DNA from: Apostichopus japonicus
Lineage: Eukaryota; Echinodermata; Holothuroidea; Aspidochirotida; Stichopodidae
Assembly (NCBI RefSeq): GCF_037975245.1
Contig: NC_092567.1
Span: forward strand, 15,679,876-15,743,875
Direction of reading: 5' to 3'
Length of the DNA: 64,000 bases
Both the position numbers and the translations under genes were made by a program. Every line of letters begins with the position of its first letter. Position 1 is the first letter of the stretch. Of this stretch, positions 48,794 to 61,977 are shown in pieces. A model generated the notes under the pieces. That model ran no database searches, was not told the origin of the DNA, and saw only the letters and a program-made list of their open reading frames with translations.

Positions 48794-51700
48794 TTACACA
48801 TAACCATCCATTTCCATTACGTGGTATGTGGGTATTTGGCGACATTCTTCTTTGACTTCATTCTAGAAAGAGAAACAAAACAAATGGAAACGATAATAAA
48901 TACTGCATATAGAGAAAAGTATGATTTGAAATGTGGCACAATAGTAAATTAAAATAAACAATCAATCATATCAATTAAATGTATTTTTTTTTGAGCGAAG
49001 AAGAACCAGGGATATAGAGACATTTTCTGAAGCATTAAAAGTGTCGCACAAGTAATAATATTGGAAATCATTTCAAACATGCATAAACTTACCATCTTTT
49101 GAATGTCACTTAAAGTCCCAACAAGTTGAGAAGCAATGTCTCCAAAAGTCAATCGCTGTGCCGCCGACATACTCCAACAAGTCAACATCATGTTGTAGCT
49201 GTATGTAAAATAAAACCGTTAATTTTTCTGTTAACGTTTACCTACGGCGAGTTAGTTACATCTTCCAGATTCAATAAATTATGCTTGCAAAAATCACCAT
49301 TGGTCTTTAATGTCAAGGAAAAAAATAACTTACATAGATCCAGGGCAACATGAGGGTTGATTTAATACATTTGATTGTCGAATGTTCTCTTCTAACTGTA
49401 TTTTATCAAGTCCGGCATGCGGAACTTTACCTGCAGTATTAAATATAAAAAAATATAATTCAATAAGTACTCTTAATGAATACTGAAAACAAAGCGTTAC
49501 ACAGTATTTTCACAGTCTTGTTAATTCACTACTTTATATTCCTATAATTGACCGAACCTATAAGGTGAGGTTCGATTGGGATTCTATCGATGCATCACAA
49601 GAACGGAAGGATTACATGGGATTGCACTGCTGACCTTCTTCAGTTTTTAAAGGATCGTGAATGGGCAACGCAACAAGGAAGGATTACCACAACGGGATTT
49701 GTGGGGAGAATATGACTACGCTGGGAGGGCATGTAATCCCTCTGTTTGTGTGATGCGTTGGTATACTCTCAATCAAACCTCAACTTAGGCTTAATTACAG
49801 GGTTCCATCCCCTAATCAAACTTCACTTAATGATATTTCAGAGTAGAGTGTCCATTAAAAGATGACAAGAAGACAGTCCATGACATTTATAAACTGTATT
49901 TACTTCAACATAAAGTTTCTTCCATTGAACTGAATACAAGTTTTTCTCAGTTCCTACCTGGTACAACTTAATGTATATTAAGATCTTTCTATTTCATTGC
50001 AGCAAGTTTAACTTTTGCAATGCAACTTCTTTATAACCGTACTCCTTTTATGCGGGCTTACTCTTACCAATTTGACTCTTGACATGTTACATAACAGAAT
50101 TTTTAAGACTTTCCCAAAATCGCATAACTAAAGAATTGATGACCTTGTATGAATTCTTTCTTATAGAAAGTAGCAAAAGTTTCCTCTGACTGCCAACCTC
50201 CGACTTGATGAATAACATTTATGAGGTACTATTGTAGCACTGGCAGCTGACCCTTCTGCAGCCCTTGTACTGTGAGTTTTCGAAGGAACCGGACATCTAT
50301 AACAGAGTGTTCAATGACTCATCTCAGCCACATAGATTAAGTGTATCTTGTAACAGACTTTTATGGCTTTGAATAACTTATAACGAATTGGTCCCCCCCC
50401 CTTCTCAGAAGACTGGTTGTCGTAAGGTAATGCAGTAGCACTTTATATACGCTAACCGGTTTGTCCTGAGGATAGTCACAAAGAATCACTGTTACAGGTT
50501 TCATACCTGGCCGATATTGCTTGAAATGGTTATTTATGTAAACTTTTACTTCAATTTCGTCAATATTCATGTCTGTAATATTAAGCAGTTGAATGGTTAG
50601 ACGATGAGTCGATACAAACATGACTAACTTCAAAAATACTTCTTCGAGGGTAAAAAATTGTCAAAAGATGTATGAACCTTAAATAGCTAAGAACTAATGA
50701 GGCATCTCATATTCTCTTGTATTAGATGTTGAGGTTCTAAGCTCAAAGGCACTCTTGAGGAACCTCCCAATAAGGAGGTGAGTCCCAATGGTCTTCCTGC
50801 TGCAGTAAAATGCTGACAAGGCTGACCTAGCTGTGTTTAGGGCGCTGTAACTCAATCCTCGGTTAAATACCATTGTATGACAGTCCAGTACTTGTTAAAT
50901 TTCTTTGTACTGCTGAAGTCTCTCATTTTGTTGTTGTAATTGACTTATGCCAATTAAATGACAATGCATCAATGTAGAGAGCCTCTGGGTTTGGCTTCCA
51001 TGAGGCAAACGTTTAAGTTGAGTATTCAAACGTGCCGTAAAAAGGTTAATGTCTGGCATGCCCGAACTTGTAGATATTTCCTAGTTATTATCGTCATAAA
51101 TACGTGACAACTTGTTAGCTTGTATATTTGCTTAGCCAGGTAAATAGCAGAATGACAGCCAAATATTTCTTTCCATATACCAATGCCAAATGGCTTTCGT
51201 TTTCTTAATTGTTTTGTGGTAAACATCGGTGATATCGTCAGATCACGCTGACTCTACCGTCAGTGTCAGTGTTAATGCTCAATATTTTAGTTCTTCGTGT
51301 TAATGAAACCAACAACCAGTGAAGTTCAGCTCGGTTCCGTCAGCGCATTGTGGTCATTTTCTTCAGCATATCATTAGGTTTAAGCCTATTGATTTGTATA
51401 ATATGTATAGCTAACAATTAAAGGAATGGCTAATGTTGAATTGGTTTACTTTTACTTTTAGTAGCTTTCACATTAGTAGTTTTCCAGATCCAATGGCCCT
51501 CTAAATATTTTACAAAGATTGAACGTCACTCTCCCACATGAAAGAAACAGACGAAATGAAAACTTGCCAACCTAATGAGAAAATTTCCCACAGTAACACA
51601 GCATAACTCCAAACGTCACAAGCAGATGTATATTCTTTCAAAAAGAGCGTTTCCGGTGATAACCAAGCTAGCGGTGGATATTTCTAGAAAGAAAGCAGAA

Positions 51701-54700
51701 CAAGTAGCGGTCTCGTACACAATCTATACATAAGCTTTCTCGAAGGTAGTTGTTCACCTTCATCTTAAATTTTAGATATATAATTGAGAAAATGTTACTT
51801 GAGCAACCGTTTGTCACCCTTGGCAAATCAGCTTCCGAGTTGCAACACAGTACTCTATAAATCCGATATTGAATATTTAAGTTTACATAATGATTTAGAC
51901 TAGAATGACTCATCCTTCTAAATAATATAAGTTAGAGAAAAAAGAAATCACTTCATGTTTCTCTTTGGATATCAAACTAAAGTATCAAGTGACAGACTGT
52001 TTTTTTTGGGCAGACGAAAAAGTTCTAATAATTACCTTTCTTAGTTCTTCTTCTACTTTTGGTATCGCCATATCTATCGGTCGGATGTCGTATAGTTTGC
52101 AGAGCCCGTCTCCGGTCAGAAGGACTTTTCTCAAGCATAGCACTGGATGACAAAACTTGACAAGAACAATTACATCACAAGCAATTTTCTCAATGTTCTG
52201 ATACCCTCTTTGTAATGCACATTAAACCTAGACGGTGCTCATCGCACCCAATGCAATCATTCACATCATACACAAGAAAACAACCGAACTGTTATTGCTT
52301 AGAGTCCGATGCAAAATTGTATAACTCATAGTTTTTCATTAAAAAATAGATCCAACCAAAAGATGTTATACACACGATTTGAGTGCCATACATTTCACCA
52401 ATGGATATTACTGTCAGTATAAAACTGTTAAATTACGTAACTAAATACGTTGGTTAGTACGCCAAATACATTGCAACAATTGTTTGGTTATGTAACTATT
52501 AACAAATACCTATGTAGGCCTATGTTTTTAAGTACCTTTTGCGACACAAGGAATTCCATTCCTTTCACAATATCATACGAGAATCCAAGAAGTTCTTCGA
52601 ATTGTTGTTCAGCTTTCGTTGCAAATCTCGAAAACTTCTCTTCCACCTCAGAGTACCGAGCCAGAATGAAATTTTGCAGGGAGCCATTTTCCAGATATTC
52701 GTAATATATTGTATATGGAACTGTAATAAAGTTGAGTAGTTCACGAAATTCAATAATGGTCTGCATTCTGCGAATAATTGACAGCATTTTATATGAACTT
52801 TGTCATTTACTTGAACCACAGTTCAACTAATAAACATTAACATTGGTGCCTTCAAGGTTTGTCTCTTTCATGATGTTAACTTCAACACGGTGACTAATAT
52901 TGCTTATATTATATATGTATTATATATATATATTATATATGATATATTATATTATATATGTTATATTATATTATATATATATATTATATATGTTTTATCC
53001 ATAACTCGACATATTGTTATGATGATTCCTATTTTGACAAGCTAACCACCCGGGCCCGTTAATCCTATTGTTGGAGCACAGCAAACGATGTGTGATATCA
53101 AATATTCTAGTATTCATGATGACTCATCAATGGAATGTTATACATTTGGAATGTGTGCTCAGCTGTTAATCAGTGCTGTATGTATTTACATAGATAAGAA
53201 ATGGGTTTTACCCATTTTGTTATTCAAACTCATATGGAATATCCGTCTCTGCAAGTTAACAATGCATTAGTTAATGTAAAACACGAAAGGTCACATGATT
53301 AGAAGATGACACTATTCAACTTATAACAGGATAGAATCCGAACTTGGTGGTTTGAGTGTATGCCTGGTCGTTTGCTATACTGCGTCATTTGAGTTATGAC
53401 GTCATGCATAGGTCATAGCTCATATAACCACAAAGCAGCACTTTGGCTATTACAAATCTACCGAATGACACAATGTTCGGAATCACAATCCAATGTGGGA
53501 TATCTGAAGTTATCAATACATGAATTAATGTAAAATGCAACATGTGATTACAGAAGATCAAAGGTCACAATTAGCTGAGACTGCGATATTTTCACTTGCA
53601 AACATAATGGTGTCATAAGTTAATGATGTAGGGAAATGCAGATTAAAGAATAACATATAGCTCATCAAGATAGACTCTTTAAATTTCACCGAGCTGCCTA
53701 ATGCAATTTATTATTTTAGCCTAATGTGGGTATTCTGAATGATATGAGAAGGAATAAGTAAAACAACTTACACTCAGTAATCGAAATGAATAAACATTCC
53801 ACTATATGAGGATGAATCCGAAGGCTTTTAATACTTCTTGCAACGCGTTGGAAATTTCGAGCATCCTCTATGCTACATATCTCTGCAAAAGATATAAATA
53901 TGGTCATAATTCCGAGTTCTTTTTCATAATTAATTAATGTATCACTCGTACGCTAACTTCATTACGCATCTGCGGTTTGTTTAATATCAATCAGCAATAT
54001 GTTTAGCCAAGCAACAAGTGCATTACACTTATTGCCATGTTTGATTCGTTTCTATCTGGTATTCCTTCTAGTCATTCTCAATAATTTAAAGCAGTGCAAG
54101 TCGCTTGATAGTTTGGACGTTATTTAGCATGTAGTTACTCGACATCGAGAATTGTAAAAAAGACCCCTTTTAATTATCATTTGCATACTATGTAGTCATG
54201 CAATTCTTGATTAAAATGTTTGGCAAAACTGCTACGAAAAAAAGTCCGTTTACATATCTCGCCTGGCTGATTGATATTGTGTTGATCAATTTCAATTTAA
54301 AACTATCTTTCAAATCAACACTTTTGTCAAGCTGATACTTACCCCGTAGGCTTTTGGCAAAACAAGTATGTTCTTTCCTGTCTTTGGTTCGAAAGTTACC
54401 TCGACGATATTCAAACAAACAGCCAACATCAACGCACGGTTCAGAGTAAATAGGAAATTTGTAGTTTGCCATGATGCTTTGTCTCTTTCGAACAAGAGTT
54501 GGTGATGCGTCCGTAGTAACGTCAAGGTCAACTGTGACAGAACCTAGTAAATGAAAGATAGCATTCAGTCCATGTTGTAGCTGACTGCATTTTCGATTTC
54601 TCTTTTGTTTTGAACAAGATGAACGCTTCGAATTCCTGGCCGAGAATACAGTCAGAATCATTAAGAAGTCAAAAACAGAAAACCGTACACTGTATATTGT

Positions 54701-57700
54701 TACGGGGCGAGGAGGTGCATATATATAAATAATATATATATATATATATATATACATTTGTATGTATATCGGTAGATGTGTATTTAGGTATTACCATCAA
54801 AAATAGTTGTATCTTGCAAAGTCTTCGAATTGGTCATTTGTGTTCCCATGTCAAGACTCCGCCTTAGAAAGTAGAAAGAGAAGATACATGGATAGTGGAC
54901 ATCATCATATCATTAGAGAGCATTTCAGTGTAATACAAACCATCAAGGCAGTAAGTGCAAACGCCAAAAGAATCGCATATTGTTTTTCTGTGTTAAGTAC
55001 CATTATTTACTTTTGGAACTCCCTATTACTTATCATAGTTAAAACGATCGTCATGTATATGATAAGTTACATCATGTTTGTTTATATATATATTGCTCAA
55101 AGTTCAAGGAGATTGTGATGCTACAGTTCATTAATAGCGATTTTGGCATGTGCATGTAAAATCTGCAATCCGCTCAATGAATTTGTTTCGCTTTTCACCT
55201 ACGGTATTTCAGACGTATCGTAAGCCTCATCAAAGAGACTGTACGTACATACCTGACCACCTAATTGTAACCCAAAATTATAGTAGTGACATACATATAA
55301 ATAAAAGCCCCTCTCCTATCATATTTAATGTCATCATCCATTCCGTAAGTCCTGACCTCTTTTCAGAAGTCTAAGTTTATATGTGGCACATTATAACTAG
55401 CTTACCCTCAATCATCCACATCGTCCTTCAATTTTACTTTCCTCGTTACCATATATCCATATTCTCTTTCATGGGATGAAAAAGGGTTACGAGTTTTTAT
55501 AGGTTAGCACCCAAATTTCAATAAATGATATATGTTTAATGGCAGGACAAAGAAAAGTGAGGAGGGTAACTTCGATGGGTTTAAATACGTATGTCTATTG
55601 AATAACTCAATGATATATATATATATATAAGCAATTTATAAATACCATACCTTTCAGTTTCTCTCTTTGTGTTACCTATAAAATTTCAACGAAGCAGACA
55701 GAATTAAGAATAGTGTAAATCATTTGGTAGAGATCACATCGTCCGGCGTCTTATATTCTATTAAAAGGTTAGGGATTTTTTTCTCTTTAACTTGTGAATA
55801 TACAGCATGTAAATTTACTTTAGAGAGTGCTAAGAACATAGACTAGCTGCATAATCTGTTCTCTAAAATACTTACAGTGTCTTCGGACTAAACAGCACAA
55901 TGCAGTTAAGATCGCAATGAAGAATATTGTTCCACTGAGTATTAATGGGAGCATCTTATCTGATAGCAAATTAGATAAATGATGATTGTTTTGTGTTAAT
56001 CTGCGATTATGGTTCAAAATATCAAAATTCACGTAAAATGGAATTAACAACATCTTACACTGTTAAAAGAAAATCTGTTAAAAAACAAATTTCTGTTGGC
56101 AGCAAGGTTTCCAGGAAATGACCGTTATTTCAAAACTGCACTGAGATAATCAAGGTAAAATATACAGTCTAAATGTTATCTATAGTATTTTCTTGCATTA
56201 TAAGACTTTGTCCGTAAAATTATTATGATACGACGACCGTTATTTGACACTATATTATATGTAAAATAAATAGTCTAAACACGTTATTTATTCAGTATTT
56301 TTCTTGCAATAAATGGGTCTTTGTCTGTAAAATTGCTTTATTTTGAAGGTTACTAAACACTATGTTCTGGGTAGATATACAGCCTATAAATTTACATTAT
56401 ACAGTGTTTTTTCTTATGGTCGCTGTGTTTTCTTATGGTCATATGATCGCTGTGATTATATTGTATGTTAAATAGAAAAAAAAAGATAAACAAGGTCAAG
56501 GAAGGTTAAAGTAATCTTTGTCACATAGCAGATAAAAGTTTAATTTAAAGTTTCTGTTATAATCACAAGAAAAGTCACTCTCTTAATTACAAATTTGATA
56601 TGCTACAAAATTACCCAAACATGTGTCAATTACAGTTGTAATCACTCCAGCTTGTCTGATAGAATTACTCATTATCAGTGAGATTATAAAAGAACACAAA
56701 CAACAAATTATTGTTCTCTGAACTTTTATAAGCTGAAGTCATACATAAGATTAAACTTCAATAAGACAGGCGTTGATTGAGGGGTTGGGAAATTGCTGGG
56801 TGCCCCAGCCTTCCTTTCGAAAAAAAATCCGTTTTGTTATACTGACCGTACTTTCATTGCTTGAGAAATGTACTGATAATTCCGTATGTGACCATATTTG
56901 TCTCTCAGGACACTTCAGGAAATCCTGGATCAGAGAGCTGAAAATGTTCACAACTAACTAATAATAAAACACTAGCTTTAACACTTGAGACTTGCTCCAC
57001 TCCCACTAGTGTCACAAACACATTCTGTGTTGCTCTACAACAAGAGTTAGTTACATATGTACTTGATGCATTTTAAGTTCATTGCATTATGTGACTACAG
57101 GAAGTATTTTTCATTATGCATTGCTTCACTTTCATGCTTTTGGCATCTGTCATCCACTCCAGATCGCCCTCAATGCAGCCCTCATTGTCATATTGGCAGA
57201 TGATGTATTGGACTGACTTTACTATCCAGTCCGTAAAGTAAATTTTGAGCAAACTCCAATGTAACTGCACATTACCACGGATAGTTAAGGTCAAAGACAT
57301 AGAATAACTTTAGGCAAACATCAAGAGCCTTCAGTAAGGTCTACTGATGCAAGGGCGTAGGAACGGGGGGGGGGGGGGCGCCAGCCCCCCCCCCAGTGAA
57401 AAACATGGGGGCGGAAGTATCATTCCGCCCCCCGCTCCGCAAGTCAGAAAACCCATTTTTCATTTCCAAATGAGAAAAAAATCTCATTTGGAGCACCAAA
57501 TTGCATTTAAGGCCAGGTGAAAATGCAAAATTCTTTACAAAATGGAGTGAGAGTTGAAGTATGCTATATTGCACCAAATTGCATCTGAGGCCACCTGGAA
57601 ATGCAAAAAAATTCCAAAGGGGAGGGGGACACCCCCTCCCCTTAGACCCCTCCCCCAGGCCGGCTATCAGTCTTTAGCCCCCCCCCCCCACTCAAAAGTA

Positions 57701-60057
57701 CCTTCCTACGCCACTGTACTGATATGTTCTATGCCAATCCGCAACAACGAAACTTTAATGGGCAGCATCACGATCACCCACTATTAAAACAAAAACCTGG
57801 CGGTACTTATTCCTCCAAGTATTTCGGCGCAGTGGTACGCAGTGGTACCTACCTTCAACATTCAAATAAACAAAGTGGCTAAGCATAATACCGTTTCCTA
57901 AAGCCCTTCCAACCTTTTTGCAACAAATGCATCAGAACTTGTATATCAAAGTAGGGTAGCTCATTGACATTCATTGCAAACCTATACCTATCCATGTAAG
58001 TTTACCTATATATAGCCTAGGTTACATTCTAACAGGGACACAGCCTACATAAACAAAAACAGATTTATGTTATAGTACTAACAAATTGGCCTAGCTTAAC
58101 TTGGTAGTAGGTGTGTCTAACGCTGGTCAAGGCGTAGCCGTTTGTACTAACGGGTCTAGCCTAATGTCAGGCTATGCGTAGACACACTGTGGGAATATTT
58201 ACTGCACAATAGAACCAAACTTAGATTCTGAAGACCCTCAAATTCCAATGCATAATGGAGCTTTAACCCTGATAAAGCATTGTTAGCATTAAATATCACA
58301 GTTCCGCAAATATCCAAATGCGTCAGTCGAACAAGCAAGCTATAGATAAATATAGACAGTAATATCAGATTCATTTTCTCTCTTTATATTTTATTTTATA
58401 TTTATATTTTATATATTTTCTCTATATTTATATTCTTACTCGATGAGGTGGCTTTATCCTTCGTAATGCAATTCTGTGTGGTACTAATTGGAATTATATC
58501 TGTTAACAACAAAAACAAAAATAATAGTCGTCATTACAGTGTGCCATGTATTGTGATGGCTGAGCTTGCCTTACAATAATAAAGCTGTTTCCACAGGCTT
58601 TTCGAAATGTCAAATCTTGTTTCAAAATTGCAACCTGTAATTATCTTCGAATATCTATCATCTTAATAACAACAATTGCTTCATCTCTTAAATTGTGGTT
58701 CATTCATACTTCCTAAATCCTATTGGTCCATTCAGGTCAGCTGACCGTGGTTAATCCTGTGAGTAACGCACGGTAAAATTACGGGGCATCACTTTAATAA
58801 ATCTTTGGTTATATGTAACCAAAAATGTTTTGTTTTATGATTTTTCCCCCACACAAATGGTAGTGTATGAATGAACGGGGTTAGTCAACGGTCTAGCGTG
58901 ATTGTGCATTAATCCTGTGAGTAACGCACGCTAGACCGTTGACTAACCCCTTATTCATTCTAATAATTTAAACAGAAAAGTTCGATACCTTCATATCCTA
59001 CATTGAAGTTCAACATTTCTTTTTGGGTATATAGCCTATTTTAATCCAAATATTGGACTTTTTCTGGAAACTTTATTGAAATGTATAAAGTATTGAAATG
59101 TTTACTTTTTATTCCAAAATGTTGGCGTTTCATCTCAACTTTCGAATTTGCTCTCGGATATCAAACATGCCAATATATCCTCGAAGTTATAACTTTTTGG
59201 GATAGGTTGTATTAATGCAATAATTTTATGAATGAGATAAAGTATTTATTTGTAAACACTAATGAAAACTCACACAAGCACGTGTTGACGGCGGCACAAT
59301 TTATATAAGTTCCGAACCCAGTGCTTGATATTTTTTATTCCATACATGGATTGTAATACTCATTAAACAATAAACGCTTAAGATAATTTCAAACAGACTT
59401 TTAAACTTATTGGATTTATGATTTTGTTTATAAATCAACTAGCAATTATTGATCGACAACAGTCATATCATTGGTGCCGACTTCACCGTTTGATCAACGC
59501 CACTGAGCATGATGCAATAGCGTCAAAATGCGTTATACTTGTTTACTATCGTATGAAAAACGACACATACCTTTTACTTTAAAGAGAAATTTGCGTCTGG
59601 AGTAACGTTTGTCGGTACAGGAGAAATTCCTTTCACTCAGTTGATTTCCCTGTATTTTAACATTAAGAGACCAAAACGTATAGCTGCAATTTCCCATTGA
59701 AATTCCGTCTATTGGCCGTTTTGGTACCGAGGTCCTGAAAATAATCTTCGTAGTTTCTCTCCAAGTAATGTTTGCAGTCGTCTTCTTTACTGGGCAAACT
59801 AGACAAACTAGTGTGTTAAGCTGTACTGGACATTCAATCTCATCTCCTGTAAACTCTGCTGTCGATGGACATTTTATAATAGTATCTTGCAGAGTGGCTG
59901 GAATTGCAAAATATAACAACTGGTTGAAATAAATAAACACTATAATTTGTTGCTCAGGATATGTAATTTGCATATGGATTGTTAAATACATACCTCTTTC
60001 AAATAGGAAAAGTAAGCCCAAGATGATGTACACAATGGAGTACCTGTAGGCTGCCAT
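48794..60057 (-). CDS. Ig-like receptor pseudokinase (RTK-like), 491 residues
   Basis: Eleven exons with matching phases: 59994-60057, 59571-59897, 55876-55959, 54343-54543, 53772-53882, 52536-52720, 52036-52155, 51572-51683, 49334-49430, 49093-49198 and 48794-48862 (TAA). Exon 1 encodes a signal peptide, exon 2 one Cys-rich Ig-like domain, and exon 3 the membrane segment (about residues 134-154). The rest is a tyrosine-kinase fold: FAKSL (VAIK Lys, 222), [13 protein letters not shown] hinge, [23 protein letters not shown] (APE), [23 protein letters not shown]. The glycine loop is absent (LFEYRRGNF). HRDLAARN is HPVLCLRK, so catalytic Asp becomes Val329 and Asn becomes Lys334. DFG is DIR. It should not phosphorylate. 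The tail contains YHVM, a YxxM (PI3K SH2-type) motif. It is the paralogue of 637-1116. The intron donor at 51572 (GTTGGC) is the weakest site. Confidence 0.87.
49557..49790. repeat. Imperfect ~60-bp inverted repeat
   Basis: About 49557-49620 and 49729-49790 are reverse complements at roughly three quarters of positions (left arm GGATTACATGG, right arm CATGTAATCC). The ~110-bp centre contains AAGGAAGGATTACCACAACG. It lies 340 bp from the tyrosine-recombinase fragment and may be an end of that element or a separate MITE. Confidence 0.6.
50130..50633 (-). mobile_element. Decayed tyrosine recombinase (DIRS/Ngaro or Crypton type)
   Basis: The minus strand reads a broken tyrosine-recombinase catalytic domain: [17 protein letters not shown], then [25 protein letters not shown] then ISYSKP. 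After a stop and a frame change come [13 protein letters not shown], containing the His-x-x-Arg motif (50263-50274), and, after another shift, [17 protein letters not shown] with the catalytic Tyr near 50163-50165. This order is typical of recombinases in DIRS/Ngaro retrotransposons and Cryptons. At least three frame breaks make it inactive. No reverse transcriptase was found nearby. It lies inside the intron between kinase exons 8 and 9 of the receptor. Confidence 0.75.
52905..52992. repeat. AT-only palindromic tract
   Basis: About 90 bp made almost entirely of A and T with alternating TATATATT blocks, in an intron of the pseudokinase receptor. It is likely able to form cruciforms. Confidence 0.9.
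54719..54754. repeat. (TA)n microsatellite
   Basis: TA dinucleotide run just upstream of a receptor exon acceptor region. It makes a spurious Tyr-Ile N-terminus in the minus-strand frame; the true exon starts at 54543. A similar run lies at 55611-55629. Confidence 0.9.
57350..57716. mobile_element. hAT-like MITE with poly-G/poly-C ends
   Basis: Terminal inverted repeats CAAGGGCGTAGGAAC (left) and CAGTGGCGTAGGAAGG (right, reversed) flank 367 bp. They are bounded by 8-bp near-direct repeats TACTGATG (57342-57349) and TACTGATA (57717-57724), fitting hAT target-site duplication. Long G and C runs lie inside both ends, with an internal repeated CACCAAATTGCAT block (57496 and 57574). It has no coding capacity and sits in the large intron 2 of the pseudokinase receptor. 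Positions 55960-59570 otherwise show no exon. Confidence 0.7.
58706..58953. mobile_element. Foldback insertion with perfect 24-bp arms
   Basis: Present only in the right duplication copy. It is flanked by TTCATTC at 58699-58705 and 58954-58960, which could be target-site duplications. Inside, 58877-58900 and 58927-58950 are exact reverse complements over 24 bp around a 26-bp loop. The motif AATCCTGTGAGTAACGCACG occurs twice, at about 58754 and 58911. Confidence 0.6.
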
Positions 60058-61977
60058 TCCACCAGTAAATACTCAGAAATACATTAAATGAAATATCTAA
60101 TAACTATCCGTGCGCAGTCGACACTCACGCAAACGACATCATAAAGATTGGGCGTATCATTTTACAGGCAACTACAAGATAGAAAGTGAATGTAAGGCAA
60201 TACCCGAATGTTAACAAGTATCACTCGAACGATTGTTTCACTTTGTTTTGTGCGTGCTGCTTCGTGTTCAAGTTCATTTTATATATCAAGGGTACTGTGC
60301 AGTCGAGCCACTTTACACTCAATACGTTCGCTAAACGCAATCAGACGTAATTTTGTGAGGGTAAAAATCACAATGTGTAAGGTTAATTAATGCCTGTAAT
60401 TAGGTTCTGTATTTGAAGTTAGTTACCTGTATAACAATAAAACAAACATGACAATGTAACTTCAGTACATGCTTTTGTACTTCATCTACATTTTGTATAA
60501 TCAGATATGTTTGGTACAATGGAATTGTCAATAATCTGAAAAATGTCTTAATATAGATGTTAATTTATCATAATGATGCATTTACTTTGAACTTATCATT
60601 TTCAACACTTTTGTGAAACTTCCTCGTGTCCAAACCAACTAATCCTCCCTCTTCTCCAACTAAAGAGGAAGAAAAGGAAACCGATGCTATATTATTTTTA
60701 ATATTAAGGAAACCGTATCGTCACAAATCTGGATGACCGATACAGCATTACACAACCATGTACACGCGCAGATACATTTTGTGTTCGATGTATTTTCTTT
60801 TGGAGTACATTGATATATTATGTAAGTAATTCTTAGCGTACCACAGTAGCGGGGTATTGGACCAATAGTTAAAGTTTTCATTACGCACCACATTTTAATA
60901 GAATGAAGTCACATATATAAAATGTTTTAATGTTCCTTGATTGGAGATTTAAATCGTCAATATGCTGTTTTGAAGGTGTTAGAGGGTAGGCGGAAAGAAA
61001 TTTATCGATCGAGCGAGCAAAAAACAACAAACATAGCAAAGTGAGAAACATTACAAAGAACACAGTAACAACTGTAAATCTTAAAGTTTTGTACCAAAGT
61101 AAACACTGGATCGTGCTATAAATCAGTAGCATGTGCTATTAGGATTACAGTAAGAGGTGGGGATACGGTTACCCTCAACAAATCCAGGTTGATGCATTTG
61201 TTGGTATGACACATATCCTCAGTTCTTACTATAAACCTAATAGCACTTGCGACCGATTTATCCTATTTATCAACACGATTCAGTTTTTACTGTCGTACTA
61301 CACTTTAAGATTGGCAGTAGTAACTGTAATCTCTGTATGAATCAGTTGGATCCATGCTACTAACAATACGAGTACTCTGAACAGCGAATAACATGTCATG
61401 TTGAATCAGGGCTGGATTGTAGTTAGTATATATATTGGGAGTCACTTATGTAGTGACTTAAAAGTAATTCGAAAGAATGATATGTAAAAATATTCAAGGA
61501 TCAGTGGGACAATGTGGATGCAGAGTAGAGTTAAAGTCATCAACGTGTCCCAATTAAGTTAATATAGTCACGTAGACAGAATCATTTTAAAAAGATAGTA
61601 AATCTAATTAAAATATGAATTATTAGAAACAAAGGCAATATGATGGCAGATGCGCAACTAGGCCGGTGTCGCCAATAATATCCGTGACAAGCACCGAAAT
61701 AATAAACCGTCATTCCGCCGAAACCGGCAGTTGAAGCGACCATTATTTCTACTTAACGTGGAATCAGTAAACCTATAGTGCCCAATGCTTATCTAGATAT
61801 TCAGATGGCCCCTTTTATATTTAGAAATCGAATGAATACGGCAAGCCAAGAAATAACAAACGCCCCTAAGTATTGTTTAAGGCACCTCGGAATCACCAAA
61901 TTGGGAATGGCATATAGGAATGGCAGTCTGGTCAACTAAAAGGTAATCGATTAAATTGACAGTAAGTATAGCAGGAA

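Noticed and set aside
54544-54757. N-terminal extension MYIYIYIY... of the exon ending at 54343
   Set aside because: It is translation of a TA microsatellite and intron. A phase-1 acceptor (TTACTAG) at 54544 gives the correct exon start.
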